The notes: a model not told the origin generated them from the sequence alone. A stretch of 64,000 nt of DNA from Fluviirhizobium alvei (GCF_030551875.1 NZ_JAUOZU010000017.1:1-64000); one strand, 5' to 3'. Counted from the stretch's first letter, positions 17,000-26,276 are shown. A program made the numbers and translations.

Positions 17000-18364
17000 T
17001 CAACCGGACATTTTCTCCACGATGCGGTTAGCGACGTCGCGAGCCTGCACCCTGATATCCGGAACCGCGAAGATTTCGAAGAACTGCCCCGTCGTCATCG
17101 GGCCGATGGCGTAAGCCGATTGCGCGACCGAACCATCGGATCGCAGAAGCTGCGATTGGGCGTTGACCGCAACGCCGAGGCCGAGGGCATCCGCCCCGAT
17201 CAGCCCGCGCGCCGACATTTTCTTGAGCAGCGGAACCTTCGAGATCGAGCATTTCTCCATACCGGTGCAATTGACGACCCAGTCGGCGCTCAACTGACGC
17301 AAGGTGCCTGTGTGGCGGTCGCGATAGGCGACCCGGGCGCGCCCATCCTTTTCATAGACCTCCTGCAGCCAGCCGGCGCGGATCGTGAGCTGGCCGCTTT
17401 CCCGCATTGTGTCGAGATTGGCTCGGACATCAGGTGCCATCCGGTGGCGGTGAATGTTCCACCAGCTGTTGGCATGGCGCAAAAACCGCTGCCGCTCTTC
17501 CAGACAAAGATGCTGCCAGAGCGCCTGTGTGACAGGGCGGATACCATCGACCACGCTGCGCCAGTCAGAAGCCTGTCGGGCAGCATCCCGCAACTGTTGC
17601 ATCATCCGGCTCAAGGGAGCCGTTCCAGGTGTGAGGACCGGCGCTGTCGCGTCGCTTCGGGGTACGACATGCGGCAAAGGCAAAAGCCCGTGGCGCGACA
17701 GAACATGGATCGGGCCGCGATGGCCGCGAGAGCGCAGCGACATGACCTGATCGACCATGGTCAGACCGGAACCGAGCATGAAGATGGTATCATCCGGTGC
17801 TGTCCGTTCGATCCAGAGATCGGCCCAGACATTGAGACAGATATGCCGGCGCGCGGCATCCGCAATCCGGCTTTCCGCGATCGGAAGCCGCGCGGGCGTG
17901 CCGCCGATACAGAAAACGCTGGCGCGCGCTGCAATCCTCGCACCATTCGACAGGTGAAAGACCTGCCGGTCATCGCCCAATTCTTCGCAATCAATCGCAT
18001 CGGCATCCTCGAAGGAGACGCCGGCACGATTGTCGAGCTGCGCCAATCGCTCATCCAGCCGTTGTTTCACATATTGGCCGAAGACCGGACGCGGCACGAA
18101 ATCCTCCGGGCCTGAAGCGACGCCGGTCTCGCTGAGCCAGTCACAAAGATCGTCCGGACGATCGGGAAACAGGCTCATCCTCGCAGCCGGAACATTCAAA
18201 CGGTGAACCTCCTCAGGCGTCGAATAGGCGACACCCTGTCCCATCGTTCTGGAGCGACCGACCACCGCGACATGCAGCCGCCTTTCGGCATTCGCGGCGA
18301 TGTTCATGAGGGTAACGGCTGAGGAAAGGCCATTGCCAATGACCGCAATATCAACGGACTTCAT
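17000..18364 (-). CDS. FAD/NAD(P)-binding protein, copy 2 (sulfur island)
   Basis: A 454-residue flavoprotein related to the protein at 14168-15691. N-terminal dinucleotide motif VIGNGLSSAVTLMNI, then LNVPAARMSLFPDRPDDLCDWLSE, and a second motif FMLGSGLTMVDQVMSL. No signal peptide is seen. The gene has its own promoter with a strong copy of the island's inverted repeat 14 bases before the start, and a perfect AGGAG site. Substrate unknown; the family has been annotated as hydroxyacylglutathione-related or ydhS-like without firm biochemistry. Conservation of two paralogs in one regulon argues for separate roles. Confidence 0.82.
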   Translation of the reverse strand: MKSVDIAVIGNGLSSAVTLMNIAANAERRLHVAVVGRSRTMGQGVAYSTPEEVHRLNVPAARMSLFPDRPDDLCDWLSETGVASGPEDFVPRPVFGQYVKQRLDERLAQLDNRAGVSFEDADAIDCEELGDDRQVFHLSNGARIAARASVFCIGGTPARLPIAESRIADAARRHICLNVWADLWIERTAPDDTIFMLGSGLTMVDQVMSLRSRGHRGPIHVLSRHGLLPLPHVVPRSDATAPVLTPGTAPLSRMMQQLRDAARQASDWRSVVDGIRPVTQALWQHLCLEERQRFLRHANSWWNIHRHRMAPDVRANLDTMRESGQLTIRAGWLQEVYEKDGRARVAYRDRHTGTLRQLSADWVVNCTGMEKCSISKVPLLKKMSARGLIGADALGLGVAVNAQSQLLRSDGSVAQSAYAIGPMTTGQFFEIFAVPDIRVQARDVANRIVEKMSG

Positions 18365-18377
18365 GTAAACTCCTATA

Positions 18378-18396
18378 GTTTATATAATTTATAGAC
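18378..18396 (-). promoter_or_regulatory. Candidate Rrf2 operator upstream of FAD protein 2
   Basis: GTTTATATAATTTATAGAC matches the msuE site at 17 of 19 positions. An additional short palindrome (AGACTTTAAAGTCT) overlaps its right end. Confidence 0.68.
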
Positions 18397-18513
18397 TTTA
18401 AAGTCTGGTGGAAGTCAAGAGACGAGTTGGTCCAGGCGCTTCATCCGAGCGCTTCATCCGACTTCAGAAGCGTTGCCAGCACATGGTTAGCCTGTAACCG
18501 GTTTCGGCTATGA

Positions 18514-18852
18514 AGGGCCGATCGCAAAAACGCGGGAGACAACCTCGACGGCTACTATGGAAAGCACGATGTCCTGACCGGCAACGGCGGCAAGGATGTC
18601 TTCAATTTCCGCGCGGGCGAGCCGATCAACCATGTGACGATCACCGATTTCGTGAAAGGCGCCGACAAAATCGATCTGCACGAATTCAACAATCTCTACT
18701 TCATCGACACCCTAGCAGAGGTCAAAGCCCTGCCTCACAACGACGGCGACAATCTCGTGTTCGATTTCAGTTCGCTGCAGGATCATACGACCTTTACCCT
18801 GCTCGGGATCCACAAGGCCGAACTGTCGGCAGGTGATTTCATCTTTGTCTGA
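18514..18852 (+). pseudogene. Remnant of an RTX-type calcium-binding protein C-terminus
   Basis: An open stretch with no proper start encodes a typical RTX/serralysin-like C-terminal segment: GKHDVLTGNGGKDVFNFRAG, then VTITDFVKGADKIDLHEF, and a terminal AGDFIFV. Such domains end type-I-secreted proteins. A stop codon lies just upstream in frame (18511) and no glycine-rich repeat array precedes it, so only the tail of a larger gene survives. It stands next to another pseudogene, marking a decaying region. Confidence 0.75.
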
Positions 18853-18995
18853 AAGAAGTGAAACGGGAAAACCGAACAGCCGAGATCTCGGCTCTTGTCC
18901 ACCGCATTAGTGGGGGCTGAGGTCACGATAATGAAACGAGAGTGATCATCCTAAGATTTTCCCGCGGCCTATGATCCTTCAAAGGATGCGCCGAT

Positions 18996-19789
18996 ATGGA
19001 TTTCCGCATGCGGATTTCTTATGCCGACGACTTGAACTTCGGCCAGGTTTTGACGGCACAGGAGCCGTTTTGAACGGGGCAAGACGAACTGCTGTTCTTC
19101 GTCGAGCATCAGTTATCCGAACTTTGGATGAAGCTGGCCCTTTGCGAACTGAGCGTGGCTCGGACCGTGATTGCAGTCGACTAGAGGCTTGAGGCCTTGA
19201 AAATGCTGGCACACATTGCAAGGTTCGTCGAACAGTTGAATTCGTCCTGGGATGTCCATCGGACGATGACACCTTCGGAATATTTCGGTTTTCGCATGGA
19301 ACTCGGCTAGTTGGCGGACTTTCAATCATGGCAACAGCGACTGATCGAAGATGCGGTTGGCAATCGCAACCTGGCGATGCTCAAGGCGCAGGAGTACCGA
19401 GCGACCTCGTGGGAAAGTTTGACCCCGATCTTGCGTATCCCCCTCTCCATGACGCGGTCCTGTGCCGCCTTTCCCGTTTTGGCTTTTTCACCCGAAGAGA
19501 TTCTTGACCGAAACCTGCGTGAAGTCTCGAAGTCTTAAGTCCGCGCCATCGCCGACTGGGTGACAGTCCATGGCGATCGGTCTAGTTACCGGGAAGCCCG
19601 CGAAGTGGCCTCGAAGGCGGTAGATTTTGAAGTCAATTTCCGACGCGGCCGTTTCAAACATGTCTCGGCGATCGCAAGCGTAATCGGTTTCGAGCGCGCT
19701 TGAGGAGGGCAGCGAGTATCTCTTACCTGAGGCGCATTCTCAAAGCTGAATTTTTCACCGAACTCTGGCGGGTGCGAACGGAACTCTAG
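18996..19789 (+). pseudogene. kynA: Degenerate tryptophan 2,3-dioxygenase (kynA)
   Basis: Reading across frames gives an almost full-length tryptophan 2,3-dioxygenase: LNFGQVLTAQEPF, then QDELLFFVEHQLSELWMKL, LEALKMLAHIARFVEQLNSSW, MTPSEYFGFRMELG, FQSWQQRLIEDAVGN, then a frameshifted VNFRRGRFKHVSAIASVIGF and finally SYLRRILKAEFFTELWRVRTEL before TAG at 19787. In-frame stops occur at about 19071, 19183 and 19307, and at least two frameshifts follow. The intact enzyme oxidises tryptophan to N-formylkynurenine using haem. No other kynurenine-pathway gene is in the window. Confidence 0.85.
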
Positions 19790-19831
19790 GTTCCTCGGCC
19801 TCCAGCTATATGCAGCTAAACGCTTCTACGA

Positions 19832-21022
19832 TCAGGCGCCGGCCTTGCGATAGAGTGCTGCGAGTTGGGTCCGCGAAGAGGGCAGTTCCGGCACCACGAC
19901 CAGCATGGTGACATGGCCGCGCTTGAAAGCCTTCAGGAACGGCTGGTAGTTCTGGAAGGCGACGCAACCATGCGAGCCGATCTGGCCGCGCAGAAGGTTG
20001 GTGTGGGTCAGAAGTCCGGTGCGGTTCTTTGGATCGCGACCGTCGATCGAGGTCATCCGGATGGCTTCGACGCCATAGAAGCGCTTTTCGCGCATCGACA
20101 GGCGATAGATGCCGGCCGGTGTCGGGCCCGTCATCTTGACATGTTCGTAGCGCGGATTGTCGCGCATACGGCCAATGCCGGAATGGGCGCGCAGCCTCGT
20201 GCCATCCGGCATATAGACTGTGGCATTGGAGACGTCGTAGATCGCGACCCGCGTGCCCTTGCCGGGCCAGCCGCTGTCGTTCGACTTGCTCTTGAAGAGA
20301 TCGCCGAACAGCGAGCGCTCCGGCTTGGCATAGGCCAGTTCGCGTACGGGCTTCTCGTTTTTCTTTTTCGCGCGCAGGGAAGGCTTTTCGTCATCCGGTT
20401 TCGGTTCCGTGACAACCGTTTCGATCAGCGGCCGGGTCTCCGGCAGCGGAATGATGCCGGGTAGAGCGAAATCCTCTTCCGTCTCTGTTTTCGCAAGCAC
20501 AAGGCTAAAGGGCGGCATGTCCCGTGTTGGCACAGCCTCGGCATAGGCGAGCACCATGGGGGAGGTCTGAATGACCTTGTCTTCCTGTGGTGCCGGATCT
20601 TTGATGCGTGCAAAGGCGGTTACGATCTTCGACGCCACATCCTTGCGTTTCGCTTCTGCCATCGCAGGATGGCTATCCGGATGATGCTGCTCGGTCAGGC
20701 GGATGGCCGCGGCAGCGAGCTGTCGTCTGCGGATCTCATCTGTGGTTGGCTTGGAGACGGATGTAAAACGCGCCGCTTTTGCCCAGCGTTCGGAATGACG
20801 TTCGGCAGCCATGTCCCTTGCCGGATTGAGCCGCGTATCGAGGCTCATGCGCGCTTCGTGCCAGCCAAACGCGGCTTCGTGCATTTCGTGGAGGGTTGAA
20901 GCGAGGGCCCAGACGCCTCCGGCGAGGATGCTGCAGGCCAGGAGGCCGCTGGCAACAATGGTGAGGGAACGGCTCGTGCGGGATTTCGACGCGGCACGCG
21001 CAGGCTTGCTTGGAGACGCCAT
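19832..21022 (-). CDS. Tlde1-domain (DUF2778) L,D-transpeptidase-like protein, membrane-anchored
   Basis: A 396-residue protein with an N-terminal membrane anchor (SLTIVASGLLACSILAGGVWAL, about 20-42), a long Ala/Lys/Glu-rich middle and a C-terminal DUF2778/Tlde1 catalytic domain. The domain has GTRVAIYDVSNATVYMPDGTRL, TPAGIYRLSMREKRFYG and the active-site motif GSHGCVAFQNYQPFLKAFKRG, in which His and Cys match the YkuD-type catalytic pair. Members act on peptidoglycan stem peptides in the periplasm. In some bacteria Tlde1 is a type VI effector, but the anchor here and lack of T6SS genes suggest a housekeeping cell-wall role. Confidence 0.82.
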   Translation of the reverse strand: MASPSKPARAASKSRTSRSLTIVASGLLACSILAGGVWALASTLHEMHEAAFGWHEARMSLDTRLNPARDMAAERHSERWAKAARFTSVSKPTTDEIRRRQLAAAAIRLTEQHHPDSHPAMAEAKRKDVASKIVTAFARIKDPAPQEDKVIQTSPMVLAYAEAVPTRDMPPFSLVLAKTETEEDFALPGIIPLPETRPLIETVVTEPKPDDEKPSLRAKKKNEKPVRELAYAKPERSLFGDLFKSKSNDSGWPGKGTRVAIYDVSNATVYMPDGTRLRAHSGIGRMRDNPRYEHVKMTGPTPAGIYRLSMREKRFYGVEAIRMTSIDGRDPKNRTGLLTHTNLLRGQIGSHGCVAFQNYQPFLKAFKRGHVTMLVVVPELPSSRTQLAALYRKAGA

Positions 21023-21473
21023 GACTCAGTTACCCATTACTCGTTACTCGACGCAGCCCTGACAACAGTGTCGGAAGCCCGTTACACATCCGGCGAGATG
21101 CGAAGCAGTGGCGCGCGCATCGGTGCCGGATAGGCGAAGTGTGAACAAATGTGGTAATCAAATCCTAAACGGTGCCTCGATTTCTGCGATAAGTCCGAAA
21201 AAGGTGGCTGCGGTGTCTGTGCGGCGCGCGGCTTTCAGCCCTTTACGGCGCCTTTACTGGCTCATGCCCCTCGAACGGAAGAGCCAGCCTCAATGCCGGG
21301 CCGTTCCTGCAGGATAAACTTGACGCTTTTGAGGCTGTCGGCCGGCAGGGTATCTGGTCTGTTTGGACGGATCGCTAAGGACTTGCGCTAACAGGTCCGG
21401 CTGCGTTTGCGCCGTTTCGGGGATCAGGTTAAAGATCAGCCTATGGAATCGGAGGGGAGGGAGACTGGTCTCG
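21023..21473. other. Intergenic region, no gene recognised
   Basis: About 450 bases between the divergent Tlde1-domain and isochorismatase-family genes. Short open frames in it lack good ribosome-binding sites and familiar sequence. A six-base inverted repeat (TGGCTC / GAGCCA, near 21260-21290) is the only structure noticed. Confidence 0.4.
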
Positions 21474-22055
21474 ATGGCACGTGCAATTCTCGTTATCGAT
21501 GTGCAGAAGGTCTATACTGCCCCGGCATCGCCGCTTTACTGCGTTGGCCATGAGGCCGCCATCGCCAACATCAACCGTGTGCTTGCAGCAGGTGAGAAGG
21601 CTGGCGATCTCATCGTCCATATCCGCCATAGTCACAAGGCCGATGGTTCGGATGCCGGCCGCATGTTCGATTTTGCCGGTGAGGCTTCAGAAATCGGCTT
21701 CGTCGCCGGCACGATCGACGTCGAGGATGATCCGCAGTTGACGGTGCCGGCAGGGGCGCTGGAAATCAGCAAGCAGCGCTATTCCTCCTTCATCGGCACC
21801 GGGCTCGAGACAATCTTGCGCGCTCGCGGCATCGATCGGATCGTCATCACCGGCTTCATGACCAATTTCTGCTGCGAGGCGACGGCCCGGAACGGCCATG
21901 ACCTCGATTTCTTCGTCGATTTTCTTATCGATGCCACGGGTTGCCCCGATCTTTCGGAAACCGCGACGCAGGAAGCGATCAAGGCAGCCACCGCCGCAAC
22001 CTTATCGGCGGGCTTCGCGCGCGTGATGTCGACCGATGAATGGATGGCAGGCTGA
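21474..22055 (+). CDS. Isochorismatase-family cysteine hydrolase
   Basis: A 193-residue hydrolase of the isochorismatase/nicotinamidase superfamily. It shows the catalytic Asp in LVIDVQKVY (D9), the Lys in LEISKQRYSSF and the nucleophile region TGFMTNFCCEATARNG. The preceding Met-Thr-Asn-Phe-Cys pattern is common to members that hydrolyse amides or isochorismate-like bonds. Exact substrate cannot be told. GGAGGGAG lies 11 bases before the ATG at 21474; the longer frame lacks one. No functional neighbours. Confidence 0.85.
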   Translation: MARAILVIDVQKVYTAPASPLYCVGHEAAIANINRVLAAGEKAGDLIVHIRHSHKADGSDAGRMFDFAGEASEIGFVAGTIDVEDDPQLTVPAGALEISKQRYSSFIGTGLETILRARGIDRIVITGFMTNFCCEATARNGHDLDFFVDFLIDATGCPDLSETATQEAIKAATAATLSAGFARVMSTDEWMAG

Positions 22056-22149
22056 GCCGAAGCCGTTCTGCCAAGCGGGAAATTCCATAATGCAAAAGGT
22101 CGCGCTTACAGTTCCATAAGATGTCTTATGCGATTTCACTCTTGTAGCC

Positions 22150-22367
22150 GCAAAGTTGGAATGTCCTGTTTCTGCAAAGTTAGAGTGTCACACTCCCCGC
22201 GTTTGATAACGCGGAGGCAAGCAGATGGGATTGATTGCGATCAGCGATCGCGATCTGCAGCGGATCGAAGTTTTGTCGAAGGTGATCGGCGGTCGGATGA
22301 CCATTGTGTCAGCGGCACGCGTACTTGATCTGAGCGAGCGCCAGGTGCGCCGGCTTCCGAACTGCGT
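22150..22367 (+). mobile_element. Truncated ISNCY-type insertion sequence (left end and transposase start)
   Basis: Two near-identical 16-base direct repeats (GCAAAGTTGGAATGTC at 22150 and GCAAAGTTAGAGTGTC at 22174) look like the end sequence of an insertion sequence. From the ATG at 22225 follow 44 codons of an ISNCY-like transposase N-terminus (MGLIAISDRDLQRIEVLSKV, then a helix-turn-helix ending SERQVRRL). The sequence breaks off at the 3' end of the adjoining LysR gene, so the rest of the element is gone. Confidence 0.7.
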
Positions 22368-22371
22368 AACT

Positions 22372-23289
22372 TCAGTCGACGCCAGGTTCATCGGCTTGCC
22401 GCGCGAGCTCACGCGCCAGCTCCAGCAACGCTCTCACGCCCGCCGAAAGATTTCGCCGCCCGGGATAGTACAGGCAGAGCCCGGGATAGGGCGGGGTCCA
22501 GTCTTCCAGGACACGTATGACCCGCCCCGCTCTGATGTCCGGAAGAATGTCCTGTTCAAACAGGTAGCCAAGACCAGCCCCCTCGAGCACCGCGGCCCGC
22601 GTGAGGCTGGCTTCATCGAGTGAGATCTGGCCCCTGACATCGATCTGAACCTGCTCTCCGTCCTTCTCAAACCACCATCGGTACAACGACCCGTCAGGCA
22701 ACCGGACGCGAATGCACCGGTGGCCAAGAAGATCCGGTGGAACCATTGGTTTGCCGTGTTTCTCGAAATAGCCAGGAGAACCGACCACAGCATGTCGTTG
22801 CGGCCGGCCGAGGGAAACCGCGATCATGTCGCTGGGAACAAGGCCTGCGACCCTTGCTCCCAGATCGAACCCGTCCCTGACGATATCGACCATCCTCCCC
22901 TCGGTCACGATGTCGACATTCATCTCGGGATATCGGCGCAGGAACTCCAACACGAGAGGCGACAGGATGGCTCGGGCGGCAAACGGAGCGGCGTTGATCC
23001 TTATTGTTCCGGTAGGTGTTTCGCGCTGCTCGCGGACGGTCTCCAATGCCTTGTGCAGATCCTGCAGCGTTGGCGCGACGTTTTGAATGAACAGCCGACC
23101 CGCATCCGTCAGTGAAACGCTCCGGGTCGTGCGGTTGAACAACCTCACCCCAAGGGCTGCCTCCAGCCTGCCTATCGTATGACTCAAAGCGGTCGTCGAG
23201 ATGCCGAGATCGATAGAGGCCGCACGGAACGTCCCACGCCGGGCAACCGCGAGAGCAGCCTCCAGTTCCTTCAGGCTCGCCTGCTCCAT
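22372..23289 (-). CDS. LysR-family transcriptional regulator
   Basis: A 305-residue LysR protein: N-terminal helix-turn-helix ([21 protein letters not shown] ... [19 protein letters not shown]) and a substrate-binding domain of the CrgA/aroma type. It is divergent from an NTF2-like gene and an SDR gene, which it most likely controls; a symmetric site lies between them. Its last codons abut a truncated insertion sequence, suggesting that the cassette arrived by, or was later trimmed by, recombination. Confidence 0.9.
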   Translation of the reverse strand: MEQASLKELEAALAVARRGTFRAASIDLGISTTALSHTIGRLEAALGVRLFNRTTRSVSLTDAGRLFIQNVAPTLQDLHKALETVREQRETPTGTIRINAAPFAARAILSPLVLEFLRRYPEMNVDIVTEGRMVDIVRDGFDLGARVAGLVPSDMIAVSLGRPQRHAVVGSPGYFEKHGKPMVPPDLLGHRCIRVRLPDGSLYRWWFEKDGEQVQIDVRGQISLDEASLTRAAVLEGAGLGYLFEQDILPDIRAGRVIRVLEDWTPPYPGLCLYYPGRRNLSAGVRALLELARELARQADEPGVD

Positions 23290-23336
23290 TGTCCTGTTTC
23301 TTTCATCAGTACATGCAATTTAATCCCGCTTATTTG

Positions 23337-23353
23337 AGCAATAGTTGATTGCT
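23337..23353 (+). promoter_or_regulatory. Candidate LysR-type operator
   Basis: AGCAAT-AGTTG-ATTGCT, six-base perfect arms in the divergent gap between the LysR gene and its likely target, about 30 bases before the NTF2-like gene start. Confidence 0.5.
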
Positions 23354-23382
23354 ATCTTTCCTGCAAGCAAAGGAGAACGCAC

Positions 23383-23709
23383 ATGATCCCGGCACTACCC
23401 AAACCCATCGCAGACTATGTCGAAGCCAACGCACATCTCGATGTGGACGCCATGTTGAAACCTTTCGCGGCCGACGCCGTCGTGCTCGACAATGGGCGCC
23501 GTTACGATGGCAAGATCGAACTGCGAGCCCTGCTCGTCGAGGCGGCAGCAGTGAAGGCGATTTTCACACCGGAGAATGTCCGCCACGAGAATCGTCAGGT
23601 CGTGGTCGAAGGCCCGGCGCACGGCGGCTTCAAGGGTAGCCCAATCCGTTTCACCTACCGTTTCACGCTTGAAAATGACGCAATCAACAGCCTGGAGATT
23701 GTGGCATGA
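23383..23709 (+). CDS. SnoaL/NTF2-fold protein
   Basis: A 108-residue small-barrel protein of the NTF2-like superfamily (pattern [20 protein letters not shown] ... [11 protein letters not shown] ... [12 protein letters not shown] ... INSLEIVA). Such proteins act as small isomerases, hydrolases or ligand binders, and are common partners of SDR enzymes under LysR control. Its last bases overlap the SDR start (ATGA-type), so the two are co-translated. No catalytic residues can be assigned with confidence. Confidence 0.8.
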   Translation: MIPALPKPIADYVEANAHLDVDAMLKPFAADAVVLDNGRRYDGKIELRALLVEAAAVKAIFTPENVRHENRQVVVEGPAHGGFKGSPIRFTYRFTLENDAINSLEIVA

Positions 23710-24494
23710 ATATCAAGGTGGATGCGACTGAGTTCGCCGGGAAACGCGTGCTGGTCAGCGGAGGGACCAAAGGTGCTGGCCGCGCCACTGTCAACCGCTT
23801 TCTGGCAGGCGGCGCGCGGGTGATCACCGCGGCCCGCGGAATGCCGGATTTCATTGGTGGCATTGAGTTCGTCCAGGCCGACCTGACGACGGCCGAGGGA
23901 GGAGCAATGCTGGCCGAGGCTGCATTCGAGCGCTTTGGCGGCATCGACATTCTGGCCCATGTTCTTGGCGGTTCATCGGCCCCCGGCGGGGGTTTCATTT
24001 CCCTGACGGACGATCACTGGCTGTCAGAACTGAACCTGAACCTTCTGGCGGCCGTTCGCCTCGATCGTCTTCTCGTTCCGCAGATGATCGAACGCGGCAG
24101 CGGGGTGGTGGTGCATGTCACCTCGATCCAGTCAGTGCTTCCCCTGCCCGAGGCCACGACCGCCTATGCCGCTGCCAAGGCGGCGCTCAAGACCTACAGC
24201 AAGTCCATCTCCAAGGAACTTGGTCCCAAGGGGGTTCGGGTCAATGTCGTCTCCCCCGGCTGGATCATGACCGAGTCCTCCGGCGACCTGCTCAAGCGAC
24301 TGCAGGCTGCCAATGGCGGAACGATCGAGGACGCACGGCAGGTCGTTCTCGACAGCCTCGGCGGGATCCCGATCGGTCGCCCGGCGGACCCCGATGAGGT
24401 CGCTGACCTCATCGCCTATCTTGCTTCCGATCGCGCCGCCGCGATCCACGGCGCCGAGTTTGTCATTGACGGCGGCACCGTTCCCACTGTCTGA
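23706..24494 (+). CDS. Short-chain dehydrogenase/reductase
   Basis: A 262-residue classical SDR with the cofactor motif [10 protein letters not shown] near residue 18, HVLGG as the NAG-equivalent, catalytic Ser in VTSIQSVLP and the YAAAKAALK (YxxxK) motif, then [10 protein letters not shown]. It would reduce or oxidise a carbonyl/alcohol with NAD(P)(H). Overlaps the NTF2-like gene. Substrate not deducible; the LysR/NTF2/SDR trio is a recurring mobile cassette in Rhizobiales and Burkholderiales. Confidence 0.9.
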   Translation: MNIKVDATEFAGKRVLVSGGTKGAGRATVNRFLAGGARVITAARGMPDFIGGIEFVQADLTTAEGGAMLAEAAFERFGGIDILAHVLGGSSAPGGGFISLTDDHWLSELNLNLLAAVRLDRLLVPQMIERGSGVVVHVTSIQSVLPLPEATTAYAAAKAALKTYSKSISKELGPKGVRVNVVSPGWIMTESSGDLLKRLQAANGGTIEDARQVVLDSLGGIPIGRPADPDEVADLIAYLASDRAAAIHGAEFVIDGGTVPTV

Positions 24495-24558
24495 GTTGAT
24501 CGCCCCGGCGTTCCTGCACCTTCGAATGCCGGGCGATGGGAGGAGCCACTTCACCAGC

Positions 24559-25446
24559 TCAGGTCGATCCCATCCTTGCGCTGCGCCTTGCCATCGCCTC
24601 GCGCCAGATGGTGAAAAGTCCCGCGCAGACGACAATCACGGAGCCCAGCACCACATTGGCGCGGATGACTTCGCCGAACAGGAACATGCCGATCAGGCTG
24701 GCGAATACCAGTTGCAGATAGGACAGCGGCTGTACGAGCACCGCATCGAGCGTCTCGTACGACTTGATCAGGCAGAAATGGCTCGTCATGCCGGTGATGC
24801 AGATGATTGCGATGAACCCCCAGTCGGCGAGCGTCGGAGAACTCCAGAAAAAGGGGCCGATCAGTGTCATCGCCACGGCCCCGACAACGCCGGTGTAGAA
24901 GAAGCTGGTCATCGAACTGTCGGTGCGGTTGGCAAGCCGGGTCAGAACGCCATAGACCGCCAGCCCTAGCACATTGAGGACCGGGATCAGGAGATCGCTT
25001 TCAAGCGCCCCGCCCTCGGGTTTCAGAATGATCATCACGCCGATGAAGCCGATGCAGATCGCCGTCCAGCGCCGCCAGCCAACATGCTCGCCGAGCAGCG
25101 GAACAGAAAGGACTGCGACCACCAGCGGCGCGGCGGAAAAGATCGCCTGCGAATGGGCAAGCCCGACGGTGGCAAAGGAGAGAATGGCCGTGATGATCTG
25201 GCCGGCCAGCAACAGGCCGCGCGCGATCTGCAGGAATGGCCGGCTGGTCGATGCGACCGCTTTCAGGCCGCCGCTCGAGCGCATGGCCCAGATGATGGCG
25301 AAGGCTCCGAACCACCAATAGCGGATCATGGCGATGAAGACCGGCGAATAGAGTTCACCGAGATGCTTGGAAATGGCATCCTGTGCTGCGAAAATCGAAA
25401 ATGCCAACAGCGCGTAGATATAGCCGCTGGCCTGCGTCTGCTTCAT
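24559..25446 (-). CDS. DMT-superfamily (EamA) transporter
   Basis: A 295-residue inner-membrane protein with about ten hydrophobic helices in two EamA repeats (each near 130 residues), beginning MKQTQASGYIYALLAFSIFAAQD. The longer open frame upstream is rejected because helix 1 starts at this ATG (25446). Family members export or exchange metabolites, often amino acids or nucleosides. Ribosome site is weak. It lies downstream of a TetR gene in the same orientation, 173 bases away, so co-transcription is possible. Confidence 0.85.
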   Translation of the reverse strand: MKQTQASGYIYALLAFSIFAAQDAISKHLGELYSPVFIAMIRYWWFGAFAIIWAMRSSGGLKAVASTSRPFLQIARGLLLAGQIITAILSFATVGLAHSQAIFSAAPLVVAVLSVPLLGEHVGWRRWTAICIGFIGVMIILKPEGGALESDLLIPVLNVLGLAVYGVLTRLANRTDSSMTSFFYTGVVGAVAMTLIGPFFWSSPTLADWGFIAIICITGMTSHFCLIKSYETLDAVLVQPLSYLQLVFASLIGMFLFGEVIRANVVLGSVIVVCAGLFTIWREAMARRSARMGST

Positions 25447-25619
25447 TTTAGCTTCTCGGCTTTCGTTCGGGTGGGCAGCAAAGAGGCACCGCAGACGCGT
25501 CACCCCATGGCTGCCGAACCGGTTTAGGGGGCGTTTGCCGAATTGAACAGGTCGATTTGCCGCCCAAACGTCGGTTGCAGGCGATTTATTTCGCGAGCGC
25601 AGCAAAAATGGCGCGACGC

Positions 25620-26276
25620 TCAGGCATAGGCGCCACGCCGCAAACCTTCGATCCAGTTGTTGCAGAGGCGCACGCCATCTTCCGGACGAAAGGCGTCCGG
25701 GTTCAAGCACCAGGCGAGCCAGAGCCCGTCCATCAAGGCGGTAAAGGCCATCGCAGTCAGTTTGAGGTCGCCGATCGTGAAACGTTCGGCGGCGGCGAGA
25801 TCTCCAAGCAAGCCTTCGACTGTTGCAACATAGTCGGTATATTCCTGTTGCTGCGACATGCTCATGCGCGGCGAATGCAGGATCAGGCCCCAGAACACCA
25901 CCCAGACGCCGAGCACGTCACGATCGAGCATGATCGGCGAGAAGGATGCTGCAATGAAGGCATCGAGGCGTGCTTTCGGTGTCGGTTCGGCTTCATGGAC
26001 CGATTTCAGGATCGATTGCATGAGCCCGGTCGACATGATGTCGAACGCGTAGGCCACCAGTTCGTTGATCTCGCCGAAATGGTGGGTGATGAGCCCCTGC
26101 GTGACGCCGGCCTCGGCCGCAATCTGGCGCACGGAAACCCCGGCATTGCCGTTCTTGACGATACAGCGCAGCGCTGCCTCCCCCAGTTGGCGTCGCCTCT
26201 CTTCCGGTGTTTCGCGGCGAAAGCGTGCGCGCGCCTTCGTTTTTGTTTTTGGGGTCGTCAAATCATCAGCCCACAA
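25620..26276 (-). CDS. TetR-family regulator (BetI-like)
   Basis: A 218-residue TetR protein: N-terminal helix-turn-helix (RRRQLGEAALRCIVKNGNAGVSVRQIAAEAGVTQGLITHHFG) and a ligand-binding domain resembling BetI-type regulators. The start codon is a TTG at 26276 with AGAGGGGC upstream; no ATG is available in the right place. It is divergent from the amine-oxidation cluster at 26.4-38.7 kb and a long inverted repeat lies in the gap, so it probably represses that cluster until a pathway ligand binds. Confidence 0.88.
   Translation of the reverse strand: MWADDLTTPKTKTKARARFRRETPEERRRQLGEAALRCIVKNGNAGVSVRQIAAEAGVTQGLITHHFGEINELVAYAFDIMSTGLMQSILKSVHEAEPTPKARLDAFIAASFSPIMLDRDVLGVWVVFWGLILHSPRMSMSQQQEYTDYVATVEGLLGDLAAAERFTIGDLKLTAMAFTALMDGLWLAWCLNPDAFRPEDGVRLCNNWIEGLRRGAYA

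Noticed and set aside
21108-21317. 69-residue open frame between the Tlde1-domain and isochorismatase genes
   Set aside because: No good ribosome-binding site and a basic, low-similarity product; treated as non-coding.
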